Shown piece by piece: positions 49,672-61,581 of a DNA stretch of 64,000 bases. Each line of letters starts with the position of its first letter. Positions within the stretch are counted from its first letter, which is position 1. A program made the translations under genes and the position numbers. This DNA comes from Pontederia crassipes. Taxonomy: Eukaryota > Streptophyta > Magnoliopsida > Commelinales > Pontederiaceae. Under the pieces are notes generated by a model. That model had not been told where the DNA came from and made no database searches. It was given only the letters and a program-made list of their open reading frames with translations. The stretch covers positions 70,468,077-70,532,076 of the forward strand of contig CM060194.1 in assembly GCA_030549335.1 (NCBI GenBank). Direction: 5' to 3'.

Positions 49672-50800
49672 CTCCTTAATTGGTTCTTCAACTTTAATTT
49701 ATAATTAGAACGTCCCTCATTTTTTATTTTATTACACGATTAATCCTCTTGACCGGTGATAGTAAGTTTTTCAATTGCCTTACATATGTGGCCGACACGT
49801 CAGCCATTTCTCTCTCATCCACGTCATTTTAACGCTCTAAATCAAATAAATTATACGGATCGTCCCCCAACTTTAAATCGATTTCTAAATATTCCCCCAA
49901 CTTTAATATTATTGCATGATTCATCCACTTGACCGGTAAAAAATAGTCTCATGATTATCTTGTGATGTGTCATAATAAAATATAATAAAAAAATTTAACT
50001 AGTTGACATCATACAATAAAAAATATTATAAAAAATTTAAGGACGCGGACGAGCTGACAAAAGGGGAGTGTCGGCCCTCCTTTCTAAGCTCGTCCTTTGG
50101 CGAGTTGGCATAGAGGGCGCCGACCTCCCTCTCCAAGCTTGTCCACTAGCGAGCTTCGCACAAGGAACGTCAACATCCCCCTTGCGAATTCGTCGGCACT
50201 CCTATCATTTTTATTTTTTATAATCTCTCAATTTTGAATCGTTTAGGGTCGTCGACGAGCTCGCGAGAGGGCGTTGACGCCCCTTATGCGAAGCTCGCTG
50301 GTGGACGAGCTTGGAGAGGGGAGTCGGCGCCCCCTATGCCAACTCGCCAAAGGGCGAGCTTAGAAACTCGTCCGCGTTCTTAAATTTTTATAATATCTTT
50401 TATTTTGTGATGTCAATTGGTTAAATTTTTTATTATATTTTATTATGCCACATCACAAGATAATCGGAAGACTGTTTCTTACCGGTCAAGTGGATGAATC
50501 GTGCAATAATATCAAAGTTGAGGGACTACTTAGAAATCGATTCAAAGTTGGGGGACGATCCGTGTAATTTACCTGATTTAGAACGTTAAATGACGTGGAT
50601 GACTTCAATGACGTGGATGAGAAAGAAATGACTGATGTGTCGGCCACGTATGCAAGGCAGCCGAAAAATTCACTATCACCGGTCAAGAGGACTAATTGTG
50701 CAAGAAAATAAAAGATAAGGGATGTTTTGATTATAAATTGAAGTTGGAGGACCAGTTGAAAATCGAATTAAAGTTGGAGGACCATTCGTGTAATTTACCC
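49672..50800. mobile_element. Foldback element with long inverted arms of about 540 bp
   Basis: The left arm (about 49672-50200) and right arm (about 50245-50800) are imperfect inverted copies over their whole length. Matching blocks include CCCCCAACTTTAAATCGATTTCTAA with its complement near 50525, TTGACCGGT with ACCGGTCAA, and CTCGTCCTTTGGCGAGTTGGCATA with its complement near 50340. The loop is about 45 bp around 50220. It has no coding capacity. Such elements are usually classed as foldback or Mutator-derived MITEs. Confidence 0.75.
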
Positions 50801-51929
50801 ATCGATAGATGTTGAAATTTTAAAAAAATGTAAATGATGATGAGACAAATTAGTAAATTTTGTAGAAATTAATTATAATTTTAATATATAATATTAAATT
50901 GGATTTTTTTATTTTTATATAAAATTTATTTTAACAAATTGTTACATGTTCAATCGATGCAATTTCCCATGGTTTCATCTATCAAAGTTGTGAGAGAATT
51001 AACAATCCACCGAAAAAAAAAATCTTCGCAATGAGCATCTTTTGAATGATGCTTATTCGTTGAAAAATTTGTTAGCAAAATAAATTTCTGACGAATTTAG
51101 TGTGATTTACGTTGAAAAAAATCGTCGCAAGCTGGAAATTATTTTGTGGTGTAAGATATTATATATAGAGATACATTATGTTACAAAATTGGTATTTATT
51201 TTGTATAAACCATAATTAAAATATCAATTAAAATTTTAAATATATCTAAATTGTAGGAATTACAAATTATCTATTTTTTTTATTAGTCATGAGGTAGCTA
51301 AAAAATGAAGACACCGCTGGGTTCTCTTTGAAATTTGTTCCCTCGTCATTGTTGGGCTTTTATTCATCATGTTGTATACTTGGTTGTTGAAACCGTAGAG
51401 AGATATACTGAGAGGACACGAAATTTTAGAATATGAATGGTTGAAATTCATAATTTGATTGTGTTTTTATTAATTGTTGAAAATTCAGTATGATAATTTT
51501 ATCTACCACTTCTTTATTTTGACGATAATATTAAATAGTATCCGAGGCTAGTCATTGATTAATATTAATGTATTATCTACATAGTTCGAAGAAAATTGCA
51601 TATACATATGGTATTATTACTTTATAGTAAACATTTTTTACTCTCACGTATGGGTTTAAGAATTTTTGCATAAATCCCTGGTGTCTTTAATATGCATCAG
51701 GAAAAAAAAAGATATAAAAAGAAGAGATTAACTTTTGAGGTCGATTGTATGGGAATCAATTAAAATCAGGATTGTCCTTATAAAGAGACCTAACACATAC
51801 AGTTAACCCACACACCTGATTAATTGAGAAGCTTAAGACCCTGATATATATAAACAAGAACATTAAGTAACAACTACGTTGTGGACTTTTTGTTCTCAGT
51901 ACCTGCAAGCTCCACCCAGCTCCATTAAC
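50801..51929. other. Intergenic, upstream of the proline-rich gene
   Basis: AT-rich with no gene. A GACGAATTTAGTG and TTTTGTGGTG region near 51095-51157 faintly resembles a CACTA right end but lacks a left partner. Confidence 0.5.
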
Positions 51930-51932
51930 ATG

Positions 51933-51943
51933 CGTATATAATG
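51933..51943 (+). promoter_or_regulatory. TATA box of the proline-rich gene
   Basis: GTATATAATG lies about 70 bp before the ATG at 52006 and is followed by a CT-rich leader (CCTCTTCTCTTCTTCATC), typical of plant core promoters and 5' UTRs. Confidence 0.5.
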
Positions 51944-52259
51944 AGCACTCACACCCTCTTCTCTTCTTCATCTCCAACACAAAATATACCAAGGTTCCCA
52001 GTATTATGGCCAAGCGAAGTGCTACGCTCATCATTCTCCATACCACATTATTCATGCAAATAGCTGTTGCATTCTCACAATTAATCAGTTCATCAAAGCC
52101 GCCGCCGCTGCACCTACCATTCTCGCAACCTCCACTGCCACCATTATCACATCCGCCGCCACCATCATCACATCCGCCGCCAACATCACCATATCCCCCG
52201 CACCACTCGGACTTCTAAAACCAATCAGTCCATCATCCCCTCCGCCACCATCACTGTTA

Positions 52260-52970
52260 CAGGGGCCTTTACAAACACTGAACCCACCACCACCACCTCC
52301 GCCACGGGGGCTCTTAGGATCACTCGACCATAATTCGCCGCCGCCGCCGCATGAGCCTTTACAATAATTGAGCCCACCACCTCCTTCGCAATCGAGGTCC
52401 TTAGGACCATTCACCCATAGTCCGCCACCCCCTCCGCCACGGGGGCCTTTAGGACTACCCAATTCGCTACCGCCGCAGCCGTCACATGAGCCTTTACAAT
52501 CACTCACCCCACCATCACCTCCGCAATCGAGGTCCTTAGGACCATTCACCCATAATCCGCCACCCCCTCCACCACGGGGGCATTTAGGACTACCCAATTC
52601 GCCGCCACCGCCGCCGTCACATGAGCCTTTACAATCACTGACCCCACCACCTCCTCTGCAATCGAGGTCCTTAGGACCATTCACCCATAGTCCGCCACCC
52701 CCTCCGCCACGGGGGCCTTTAGGACTACCCAATTCGCCACCGCCGCCATCGCATGAGCCTTTACAATCAATGACCCCACCACCTCCTCCACAATCGAGGT
52801 CCTTAGGACCATTCACCCATAGTCCGCCACCCCCTCCGCCACGGAGGCCTTTAGGACTACCCAATTCACTGCCTCCGCCGTCACATGAACCTTTACAACC
52901 ACTAAGGCCACCTCCTCCTCCTCCGCAACCGAGGTCTTTAGGACCATTCACCCATAGTCCACCACCCCCT
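52260..52970 (+). repeat. 132-135-bp coding tandem repeat of the proline-rich gene
   Basis: The landmark GAGGTCCTTAGGACCATTC recurs at about 52394, 52529, 52664, 52796 and 52931, giving spacings of 135, 135, 132 and 135 bp. These are multiples of three, so the frame is preserved along the array. Differences between units are scattered. Confidence 0.9.
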
Positions 52971-53236
52971 CCACCCTCGCTCTGGCGGTCAAAACCTTCA
53001 CATATGCCTTCACCACCGCCTATTTCTTCATAGTCGACACAACCACCACCGCCAAAGAAAGCGCCAGTCCATTCACCTTTGTCACCTGGATTAGCTCCAG
53101 GGCCTCTAACAACACCAATCCAAGCACCTCTATCACACTCATCAACGTCACCAGTATCATCGCCAGGACCAGTAAAAACACCAATCCAATCACCTATGTC
53201 TCCAGCTGGATCAGCACCAAGAAGAGTAAGAACACC

Positions 53237-54142
53237 TGTAACATTCCCCACCAACGTGCGATATTATCCGCTCCGGGCCTCGGCCTGCACAGTTTTACCA
53301 AAACGCGTCACCTGGTGTCAGAGTAGCGCAACGGCTCACCTCTATACTCAGCGTGATACTATCTGCTCTGCCCCTTCCCTGGGCTCACGGTTTTCTAACG
53401 CATCACACCTATTGAAGAATATGTTCCCATATATACCCAGTATCTCTCCTGTGACTTATGTGTGTGGGACTAATCCAAGGAATGCCCCATGCACCTTTCC
53501 CCCCTTAGGGGACTCAACGCCCTCATTGAGTAATCACACCCCACCATGCACAGGGGTTCACGCGGAGCGGCTCTGATACCATATGTAACATTCTCCACCA
53601 GCATGCGATATTGTCCGCTCTGAGCCTCGGCCCGCACGGTTTTATCAAAACGCGTCACCTTATATCAGAGTAGCGCAGCGGCTCACCTCTATACTCACGT
53701 GATACTGTTCACTCTGCCCCTTCCCTGGGCTCACGGTTTTCTAATGCGCCACACCTAGTAAAGGACATATTCTCATATATACCCAGCATCTCTCCCGTGA
53801 CTTATGCATGTGAGACTAATTCAAGGCATGCCCCATGCACTAGAGTGGGGGCAGAGCGGACAATATCACACTCTGGTGGGGAATGTCAAATATGGTATCA
53901 GAGCCACTCCGCGTGAGCCTCTGTGCATGATGGGATGTGATCACTCAACGAGGGCATTGAGTCTCCTAAGGGAGGAAAGATGCATGAGGCATGCCTTGGA
54001 TTAGTCCCACATGGATAAGTCACGGGAGAGATGCTGGGTATATATGAGAACATGTCCTTCACCAGGTGTGACGCATTTTGGTAAAACCGTGCGTGCCGAG
54101 GTCCAAAGCGGACAATATCACATGCTGGTGAGGAATGTTACA
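53237..54142. mobile_element. Head-to-head pair of TRIM-like small LTR fossils
   Basis: The pair begins TGTAACATTCC and ends GGAATGTTACA, and is flanked by a perfect 5-bp duplication ACACC (53232-53236 and 54143-54147). Inside are one minus-strand and one plus-strand unit. The first has an LTR at 53237 and another from 53584, with a primer-binding site (complement of TGGTATCAGAGC) at 53569-53580. The second has a partial LTR, TGGTATCAGAGCC at 53893-53905, a short internal region and an LTR from about 53990 to 54142. No coding capacity, as expected of TRIMs. Sequence similarity among the LTRs is still high. Confidence 0.75.
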
Positions 54143-54300
54143 ACACCAATCCATTCACCTCTGTCGCCAGCATCAGCACCAGGAGCAGTAATAACACCAG
54201 CCCAGTTACCTCTATCGTCTGGACCAACGCCATGACCACCAAGAACGCCAATACATAGCATAAATCCATTCGCCTCCGTCACTAGGATCAGCACTAGCTC

Positions 54301-54599
54301 AAGGGACAAATATAGGAGTTCGCGCCTCAGCCCCTGCGATCACATGCCATCCAACGCTCGCGGCACTACCGAAAAAAATAAAGGACTGCATGTTCCTTCT
54401 TATTAAATAATAAGTGAAGGAATGCATGTAGATTTTTTGTTTCAGCGCATGGATGGTTATTTCTAAGCTTTATTGGCTATTGCTGCACAGAAAAATTAAT
54501 AAATAATTTGCATTATTTAATAATTTGCATACATATGATCAATCTCATCCTTTATGGATGAAAAAAGAGCAAAATATTAAAATAAATAAATAAATAAAT
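54301..54599. other. Intergenic
   Basis: AT-rich stretch with nothing supportable between the proline-rich gene remains and the copia fossil. Confidence 0.5.
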
Positions 54600-57410
54600 C
54601 CTTGGGCATAGCGTCGAATATTTTTTCGAGTGTGTATGTTAAGAAAGGTCACAAATATAAACTCTGTCTTTATGGATTTTTGTATGTTCTTCGCGATTTC
54701 AGCGAATTGATCGAACTTCATATTGGGAGTTGTGTTGGTTTGTGCTTTCTGCTATCAGATCGTTGCCATAGTTTTTTTTTATCTCGATTGATTAGATCAC
54801 ATATGTCTTCTGGTTCTTCTACTGGAGGATCGCCGTCGATAAACGTTGACGCTTTATCCCCTTTTTCCTTGCTACCTCGGTTGCTCCTGGATTGATTGTT
54901 TTACCAATTCAGTTGACATGATCTAAAAATTATGATAAGTGGAGTAATGCAATGTATAATGCATTATTAACCAAGAACAAATAGGGGTTTATAGATGGAT
55001 CTTTTCCTATAGATTCAGTTGAACCTAATCTTCAATTTCAATGGAAACGTTGTAGTGCTTTGGTCATTTCTTGGATAGCTAGTACATCTACAAAAGGCTC
55101 GATTAGTAAGGTCTCCTATTCTCAATCAGCTCATCGTATTTGGATAGATATGAGAGATAGGTTTCAAAAGGTTAATGCAATGCAAATGTATCGAAAATGA
55201 TATATATAATCTCAGGCAAGAGGGTTTGACAATTTCAAATTATTTTTCCAAATTGAAGAATCTCTGGGATGAACTGAGCTTTATTACACCTCCTTTGCCA
55301 GTCTTGGAAGTCCTAAAGGAATATACAGATTATCAAGAGAAGAGAAATCTGTACAGGTTTCTAATGGGCCTTAATGATAACTTCAGTCATGTGAGAACAC
55401 AAATTCTGTTGATGGTTCCTTTACCTCCCATAAATCAGGCCTATTCTACTAGTAAAAGAAGAACAAAGACAACAAAGGGTTGTTCAAGTCAAGCCAGACC
55501 AATTGGCTTTATTTGGAGCTAACAATTCCTGAGATGTCACAAAACCGAGAAGAAATCCTAGTTTAGTTTGTGATCATTATAAGAAAATTGGTCACACAAA
55601 GGCTCAATGTTATAAGATAGTGGGGTACCTAGTTAATTACAAGTTCAAAGGTCGAAGTCAGAATTCTATTTCAGCTAATTCTATCTTGGTGCATCAGACT
55701 CCTTCTGATAAACGGAAAACAGATACTGAAATTTCGAAGACAAAATAATGTTTTCCATTTACAGAAGAGTACCTTCTTCAATTTTAAGCAAAGATAAGCA
55801 AGTTAGTGCTACAGATCAAAGTGCACATACGGCAAGTATAAGTCCTAAGAACTTAGAATGTTTACAGAATTGGATAATTGATTCAGGGGCTTCAAATCAT
55901 ATGACACCCCATCTGAGCTAGCTCTCGAATGTAAAACCTCTACATTTCAGAAACTCTATATCTTTGCCTAATGGTAGCACTTCAATTGCTACTCATTTAG
56001 GTTCTATAGTTCTTAAGTCTAGGGTAAAATTACTTCGAATTCTGCATTTGTTCAGGATCAGTCGAGTGGAAGGGGAGCCTGATTAGTAGTAAAAGAGGGA
56101 GTTTATACTTTCTTCAAGAAGTACCGGAAGCAAACAAAGAAGTGATTGCAGCAGCTGCTAAAGTGAATAGTTTGAACTTTTGGTACCAGAGACTAGGACA
56201 TCTTCGTTTAGAAAGACTGCAGTTGCTTCCTTTAGATGTTGATTGTAATAAGAATACTTTTTCAGACGAAAGTTCCTTTTATTTATACTGACATAAATTC
56301 TCATGAGTTGCTGGAACTTATTCATGTGGACACGTGGGTCCTTTCAAAACTCCAAGTTTGAATAGTTATAACTATTTTGTTACTCTAGTTGATGACTGCT
56401 CCCACATGATATGGGTTTACTTGATTAAATATAAGTCAAATTGTGTCAATATACTGACTAATTTCTTGAACATTATTGAAACACAATTTTAGGTGAAGGT
56501 GAAAATAATAAGAATTGACAATGGATCTGAATATCAGAATTCTACTTGCAAAGCCTTGTTCTCTTCTAAAGGTATTATCCATCAAAATAGTTGCCCCTAC
56601 ACTCCACAGCAGAATGGATTGGTGGAAAGAAAACACAAGCATCTCTTGGAAGTGGTTAGAGCTTTTTTGTTTCAAAAGAACATCTTTCTAAGAAATTTTG
56701 GGGGGAAATGATACATGCTACAGTGCATGTTAATAAGGGTTACAAAGTTTTTGACTTAGACTCTGAAAAAATTCACATTACCCAAGATATTAGATTTTTT
56801 GAGGATATTAATTTTTCCTTTTAAAGATATCACTGCAAAGACTTCTTCAGATGCCTCGAGTTCACTTTCATATCAGATTTTTTCTGATCCTCTAGATGAT
56901 AACTATCAGTATCAACAGTTTGTCCCTCCTTCAATACATGATTCTAATATTCAGGCTTTGGATGACTCGATTCTTTCAGATTCAATTGAAGTGGTTTCTG
57001 ATATTCTCCATCATGATACACATATAAGATCTCTTCATGAATTGATTCCTTCAAGATCTAAGATCTACTAAGCCACCACGATGGCTTAAGGATTATGTTG
57101 TGTCTACAACCTTTTCTAATAATGTTGCTTTTCCAATCAGTAATTGCATTTCTTACAATTCTCCTCAATATCAAGCCTTCCTTAGTGCTTTATCAGATTT
57201 TGAATAGCATGCCTCCTATTCACAAGCTGTCAAGGATCAGAGATGGGTTCAAGCTATGAAGGAGGAATTGCAGGCTTTGGAGGATCATGGTACTTGGGAA
57301 ATTGTTAATTTATCAACAAGGAAAGCCCTGTGAGATGTCGATGGATTTACAAATTAAAGTAGATGCTCTTGGTAACGTAGAGAGATTTAAGGCTTGTCTT
57401 GTAGCTAACG

Positions 57411-59640
57411 GAGATGACATTGACCTCCAGTTCCAACTTGTCAAGGCTTGCATAATTGATGAGCTGCCACTTCCTCTGTCCCATATCTCAATGGGATGCA
57501 TGTTTGTCACATTCCACATTGTCGCGATGGCAACATCATCCTAAGTTTGCCACATCTTGCAGGGTTCTTGGGGTATGCATTCTTCCGATTTTGGGATATC
57601 CTTTGAAGCTTAGGCAACACCTTTGGGGTATGGATGGGGCGAGATCGTTGTGCTCGTTCACGAAGAGTGCACCTTAGATGCTCGTCCGTCCGCAACTTGG
57701 ACAAAGCAATGTCATTGCACTTGTCGGCAAGGATCATGCGCTTTTGACGTACTTGTCCACCGGACGGCTGATCCTTGTGAAAGAATAGCCGTTTCGGATC
57801 TTCATCGAACCATGGGAATGTTCGTAAAGACGCTCCGCTTGGGCAAGCGAATTGTGGTTGGTGAACTCATGACATGAGCTCCCAATGTCAGCTCAATTTC
57901 CATTCGAAGGGACGACATCGCTAGTGTGTTATTCGAAATATTTGGATTATGATCCTTGGAGGCCGCTTCGATTGCTCGAGGTGTTGTCCGAGAGGAAATG
58001 ATACTCCTTCCTTCGGTTGGCGGCAGAACGCTTGACAATAGCATGCCAAGATTCGCCGATGCTCAACGCTGAGACCATTTGCCAAATTGGTCGTTGAATT
58101 GAAGCGTCGATTTGCATTGGCATGTAGCAGGTTCGTCCCAACCCTTGATGGATGGCATCACGCCGCTTGCGAGGCGACACTTGCCGAGGCAGGCAAGACT
58201 GACAGCTCGTCCGCAAGTGTTTGCAAGTAATCAACGCTTTGTTCCATTCTTGGAAGTCATCGTGGCGTGGCAGGCAGTGCTGTGGCACGACAAGATGCTT
58301 GTGATTGATGCTCTTTAGCCGAAAGGATGATATTCCTTAGCCGAAAAGGGACCATGAATCTTGATGCTTAAACTTGAGCCAACTTCTCCTGTGAAGCGAC
58401 TGTGCACTTCACGTTGCATGACTAGACATGCGATGCGATGTCACTAAATACCGAGCAGCGCTAGGTCATCACGATAGTGCATGACCGACAGTCCCTAAAT
58501 GTGACACGGGTCCTCCGAGTTACACAATATTTGTGTAAGCGATCTCATGGTATGAGTAGCACAAGACCATCATGCCTAGCATATGGCCACTCTTGACGCT
58601 GCGCGACACTTCAAGATTTCCGACTGTATACTTGGAATGGTTGATCTACTCGAGTGAGCGACGCATGACCGTCCCGATTAGGCGGGACGATCAGTCCGCC
58701 ATCATGATGCATGACGGACGTTCCTTGACACGACACGAGTATATGAGGAACATGCTGCGGGGCACGACTGGGCGTGCGGCGAGGAAGCTTGCCACACATT
58801 TCTCGTTGGCGTCCACGATCAAAGACCATGGTACCAGTGCGCTTGGGCGTGATGGAGTATTTGAGCGAAAGCACTTTTCCTACGCCAGGGCACGTTACAA
58901 CGACATAAGTGAGTCATCGTCCTTGGGTAATCCAAGCAGGAAGAACTGCTCTGATACCACTTATTACGGGGTCATTCTCGGACACTAGATCACGTACGAC
59001 AACTAGACAGATAGGCACCTAGCCAAGCCTGTTTTGAGTTTGCAGTGGAAGTTTTATGTTCGAGACGACTATGCCGAGAGTCACTCTTATAGGCATTCAA
59101 TCACGGACATGATTAGAATGTTGAACTACTCGTCATGGAACCGTGGCATTAGCGCGTTGCGGCACTAATGCAGGTGCTTGAGCGCTTAAAGTTTGAAAGG
59201 ACGACTAAGGAACTACGGGACGCCACGAAGGGACACCGATGCGGGTTGCCACCCCACACTCATGACCATGACACTAGAATTAAAGAAAAGCTCACTTGTA
59301 TTAAATATGAGGAAACATAACATACAATTGGGCCTCGAAAGACACTAGTGAACTCCTCTCTGTGTACCGTAGGTATATGAGTCTTATTACATATTGAAGA
59401 TGTAAAAAACGTACCCTACGGGAACGTCACCTACTTGACCATTCATAAGGACAGCCTTATAAAATAAATGCACTAAGGGCGGATAACTTGGTACTTCGCA
59501 ATATTATGTAATGCGGGGTGGCTGCATGTGTTTCATGATTTCGACGCTGAACGACCGAGAGCTATAAGTTGAGCGGCACTGGTACCACGAGGCTTCACGC
59601 TTCGTGTCACGGAAAAACGTCCCGTGACATGCGCACCACA
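57411..59640 (-). mobile_element. LTR-element fragment nested in the copia fossil
   Basis: The GC-richer segment differs sharply from the copia sequence on both sides. On the minus strand a TGGTATCAGAGC-type primer-binding site lies at about 58968-58980 (seen as GCTCTGATACCA), with LTR-like sequence to its right (58981-59640) and presumed leader/gag-side sequence to its left. Frames are short on both strands and match no domain I recognise, so the family is unassigned and the ends are approximate. Confidence 0.5.
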
Positions 59641-60447
59641 TTTAATGATTTTTTATGAGTTGATGATCCATATGATGATCTTACCCGTTTGATGTATCAG
59701 GACATTCAGTTTCTAAATTAATCTATGCATTTTCATTAAAAAAAAAGAGTATTACCCACGTTATCAGAAAAGTATGTACAATATTCATATAAAAAACAAT
59801 AAAAAATATGATATTCGTATATGTTCAACCGTACCGACTTACGGAATAATAGAAAAAAAAATATTGGAGAGCCGATGCCAGTGAAAAAGAAGGATGAAAC
59901 CTGTTTACTTTAATTTTAACTTTTTCTCAGCAAAAGCGATACAATGCATAAGAAATATTTTGAACCGCTATCCAATTGACTATGATTGAAATATTAAGAC
60001 ATGGGAAAAAACTAAAACGAGATAAAAATTACTTTTTTCTTCGAATAATAATCAAATTTGGATTCCGATCCAATTTTCTCTTGGAAATTAAAAAATAGGA
60101 TGATGTATCACGACCATTTGCGGAGTCGGAGTATCGGCTTTCACAGTTCAAAAATCATATGGCTGGATCGCTTATTTATAGAGCTGCAACTTTCTCTTTC
60201 ACATCCAATTATAATTTACACTAATAGTAAATCTGCCTTACAGATCGTTCAAGAGAGAACAAAACATGTTGTCGTTGATTGTCATTTCATCAAAGAAAAA
60301 AGTTTAAAACTAGTGAAGTTATAATATATTTTCACCAATGATCGAATTGCGAATTTGTTGACAAAATCACTGGGTAGAACTCAACACGACTTTCTCTTTA
60401 TCAAGTTGGGATTCTTCGATCCTTTAGAATCCTCAACTTGAGGGGCA

Positions 60448-60700
60448 TGTTGAGTTCTCAATTTTCTCTTATTGTCATAAAGGGTTTCTATAAAAAAATA
60501 TGAATAATGCAGGTGTTCCATTTTCCACGCATAAATTCTTTTTATGTATTTTGTAAAAGAAAAAAATCATGAAATATATTGGAAGGTAAGCCACATCTTT
60601 CGTCTCTTTGAACCTTTTTCTTGGGTAAAAAACCTTCTACAGATTGTGTACATCCTTGTGAGCTTGTATGTTGCAACAGTAATAGCGAGCAGGCTTTAAT
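60448..60700 (+). repeat. 3' LTR of the copia fossil (approximate right end)
   Basis: Begins TGTTGAGTTCTC directly after the polypurine tract that follows the RNase H region. The right end is not sharply defined. Confidence 0.55.
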
Positions 60701-61581
60701 TAAAGCTGCGTCCTTATTAAATAAAAATTACATCTTGAAAATGTTAAAAAAAGTAGGATTATATCATTTTCGTCCCTGTTCCACTAATTTGTGACATGAT
60801 CTGGCTAGAAAAAAGGGAATTAGGAGGTTAATAAATAGATGCATAGTCCTTATCGAAAAATTAATAAATAAATAGACATCATGGTCACGGAAGCCTGACG
60901 TCATCAAACTAAGTCAACAGCCGCCCGCTTCGCGGTGACTATTATTAATATATCAATTCTGCACGACTGCATCTCTTCCTTCCGCCAAGAGCACAAAGCC
61001 AAAACACATCTTTTCTTTTCTATTATTATCGTCTCATCATGATTTCACAAATAATATTTCTTATTTATTTTGGGAAAAAAATTGTCGTGACTAATTGAAA
61101 CATATTTCTTCATGATCATAAAATTCTCGATATTTTTTATATGACACAAAAACAAATCAAATTTGTATTTTTTACTTAAATAAAAATAAATTATCTGTCA
61201 TCATAATCAATGTCATGTCCTAATTTACATGCGTCCTTTAATTTAACACATTATATCTTATTCATTCATTTTGATAATTATATAATAAGACGAACAATTT
61301 TGTTAGCAACTATATATGTGTATATATATATCCGTCATTGAACTCATAGAAATATATGAAATGGACCCGCAGAAGGTTTCATTATTATTATACTAATTCC
61401 GTCCGAGAAAGTATTGTGACCTTTCTTAAAAAAAAAATGTTTAGATCAACTAATTAAAAATGTGTTTGTCAAACCGACTTCGTAATAATTCAAAAGAAGC
61501 AACTGGGTTTCTTCAAAAAGTGGTTATTAAAAGGTGAGGCGAGAACAAATTGGCTTATGTGAGTTTGTCTTGCATGAGATC
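60701..61581. promoter_or_regulatory. Upstream region of pirin gene 3
   Basis: No gene. A perfect TGACGTCA palindrome (60896-60903, a bZIP/TGA-factor type site) with a GTCAAC W-box-like core at 60913 lies about 0.7-0.85 kb upstream. A TATATATATA run is at 61319-61331. Regulatory use is inference. Confidence 0.3.

Larger units (their letters stand above)
52006..54300 (+). pseudogene. Secreted proline-rich/extensin-like protein gene, broken
   Basis: The frame at 52006-52218 encodes a signal peptide (MAKRSATLIILHTTLFMQIAVAFS, about residues 1-24, positions given in part) and a Pro-rich start. Proline-rich coding continues in another frame from about 52205. It has five to six repeats of 132-135 bp (about 52260-52970), each encoding SPPPPPPRGPLGLPNS, SHEPLQSL and SRSLGPFTH blocks, then a Pro/Ser-rich tail (53040-53236, APGPLTTPIQAPLS). 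The frame is broken by a shift near 52205, a TAA near 52361 (TCA in other repeats) and a stop at 53031. A TRIM pair interrupts the tail at 53237, and similar tail sequence resumes at 54143. Such proteins are structural cell-wall components. An unseen intron could explain the first shift but not the internal stops. Confidence 0.65.
54600..60700 (+). mobile_element. Ty1/copia fossil, interrupted by another LTR element
   Basis: Probable 5' LTR end and primer-binding site remnant near 54750. Gag with the UBN2-type block at 55175-55522 (LKNLWDELSFITPPLPV, FLMGLNDNFSHVRTQIL) and a zinc knuckle near 55572 (CDHYKKIGHTKAQCYK). A protease-associated DSGASNHM at about 55883. Integrase landmarks near 56310 (ELIHVDTW) and at 56493-56711 (IDNGSEYQ, YTPQQNGLVERKH). 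The reverse transcriptase start lies near 57240-57410. RNase H is at 60058-60324 (SKSALQIVQERTKHVVVDCHFIKEK). A GAGGGGCATG polypurine tract is followed by the 3' LTR at 60448. Most of the reverse transcriptase is not present. The copy is old and broken many times. Confidence 0.85.

Noticed and set aside
51000-51160. Possible fifth CACTA element
   Set aside because: Only a vague right-end resemblance (TTTTGTGGTG). No left end or subterminal repeat array.
52085-53254. 389-codon minus-strand glycine-rich open frame as the main gene
   Set aside because: It is the antisense of a proline-rich tandem array. The plus strand has the signal peptide, TATA box and extensin-like motifs. It is kept only as a finding.
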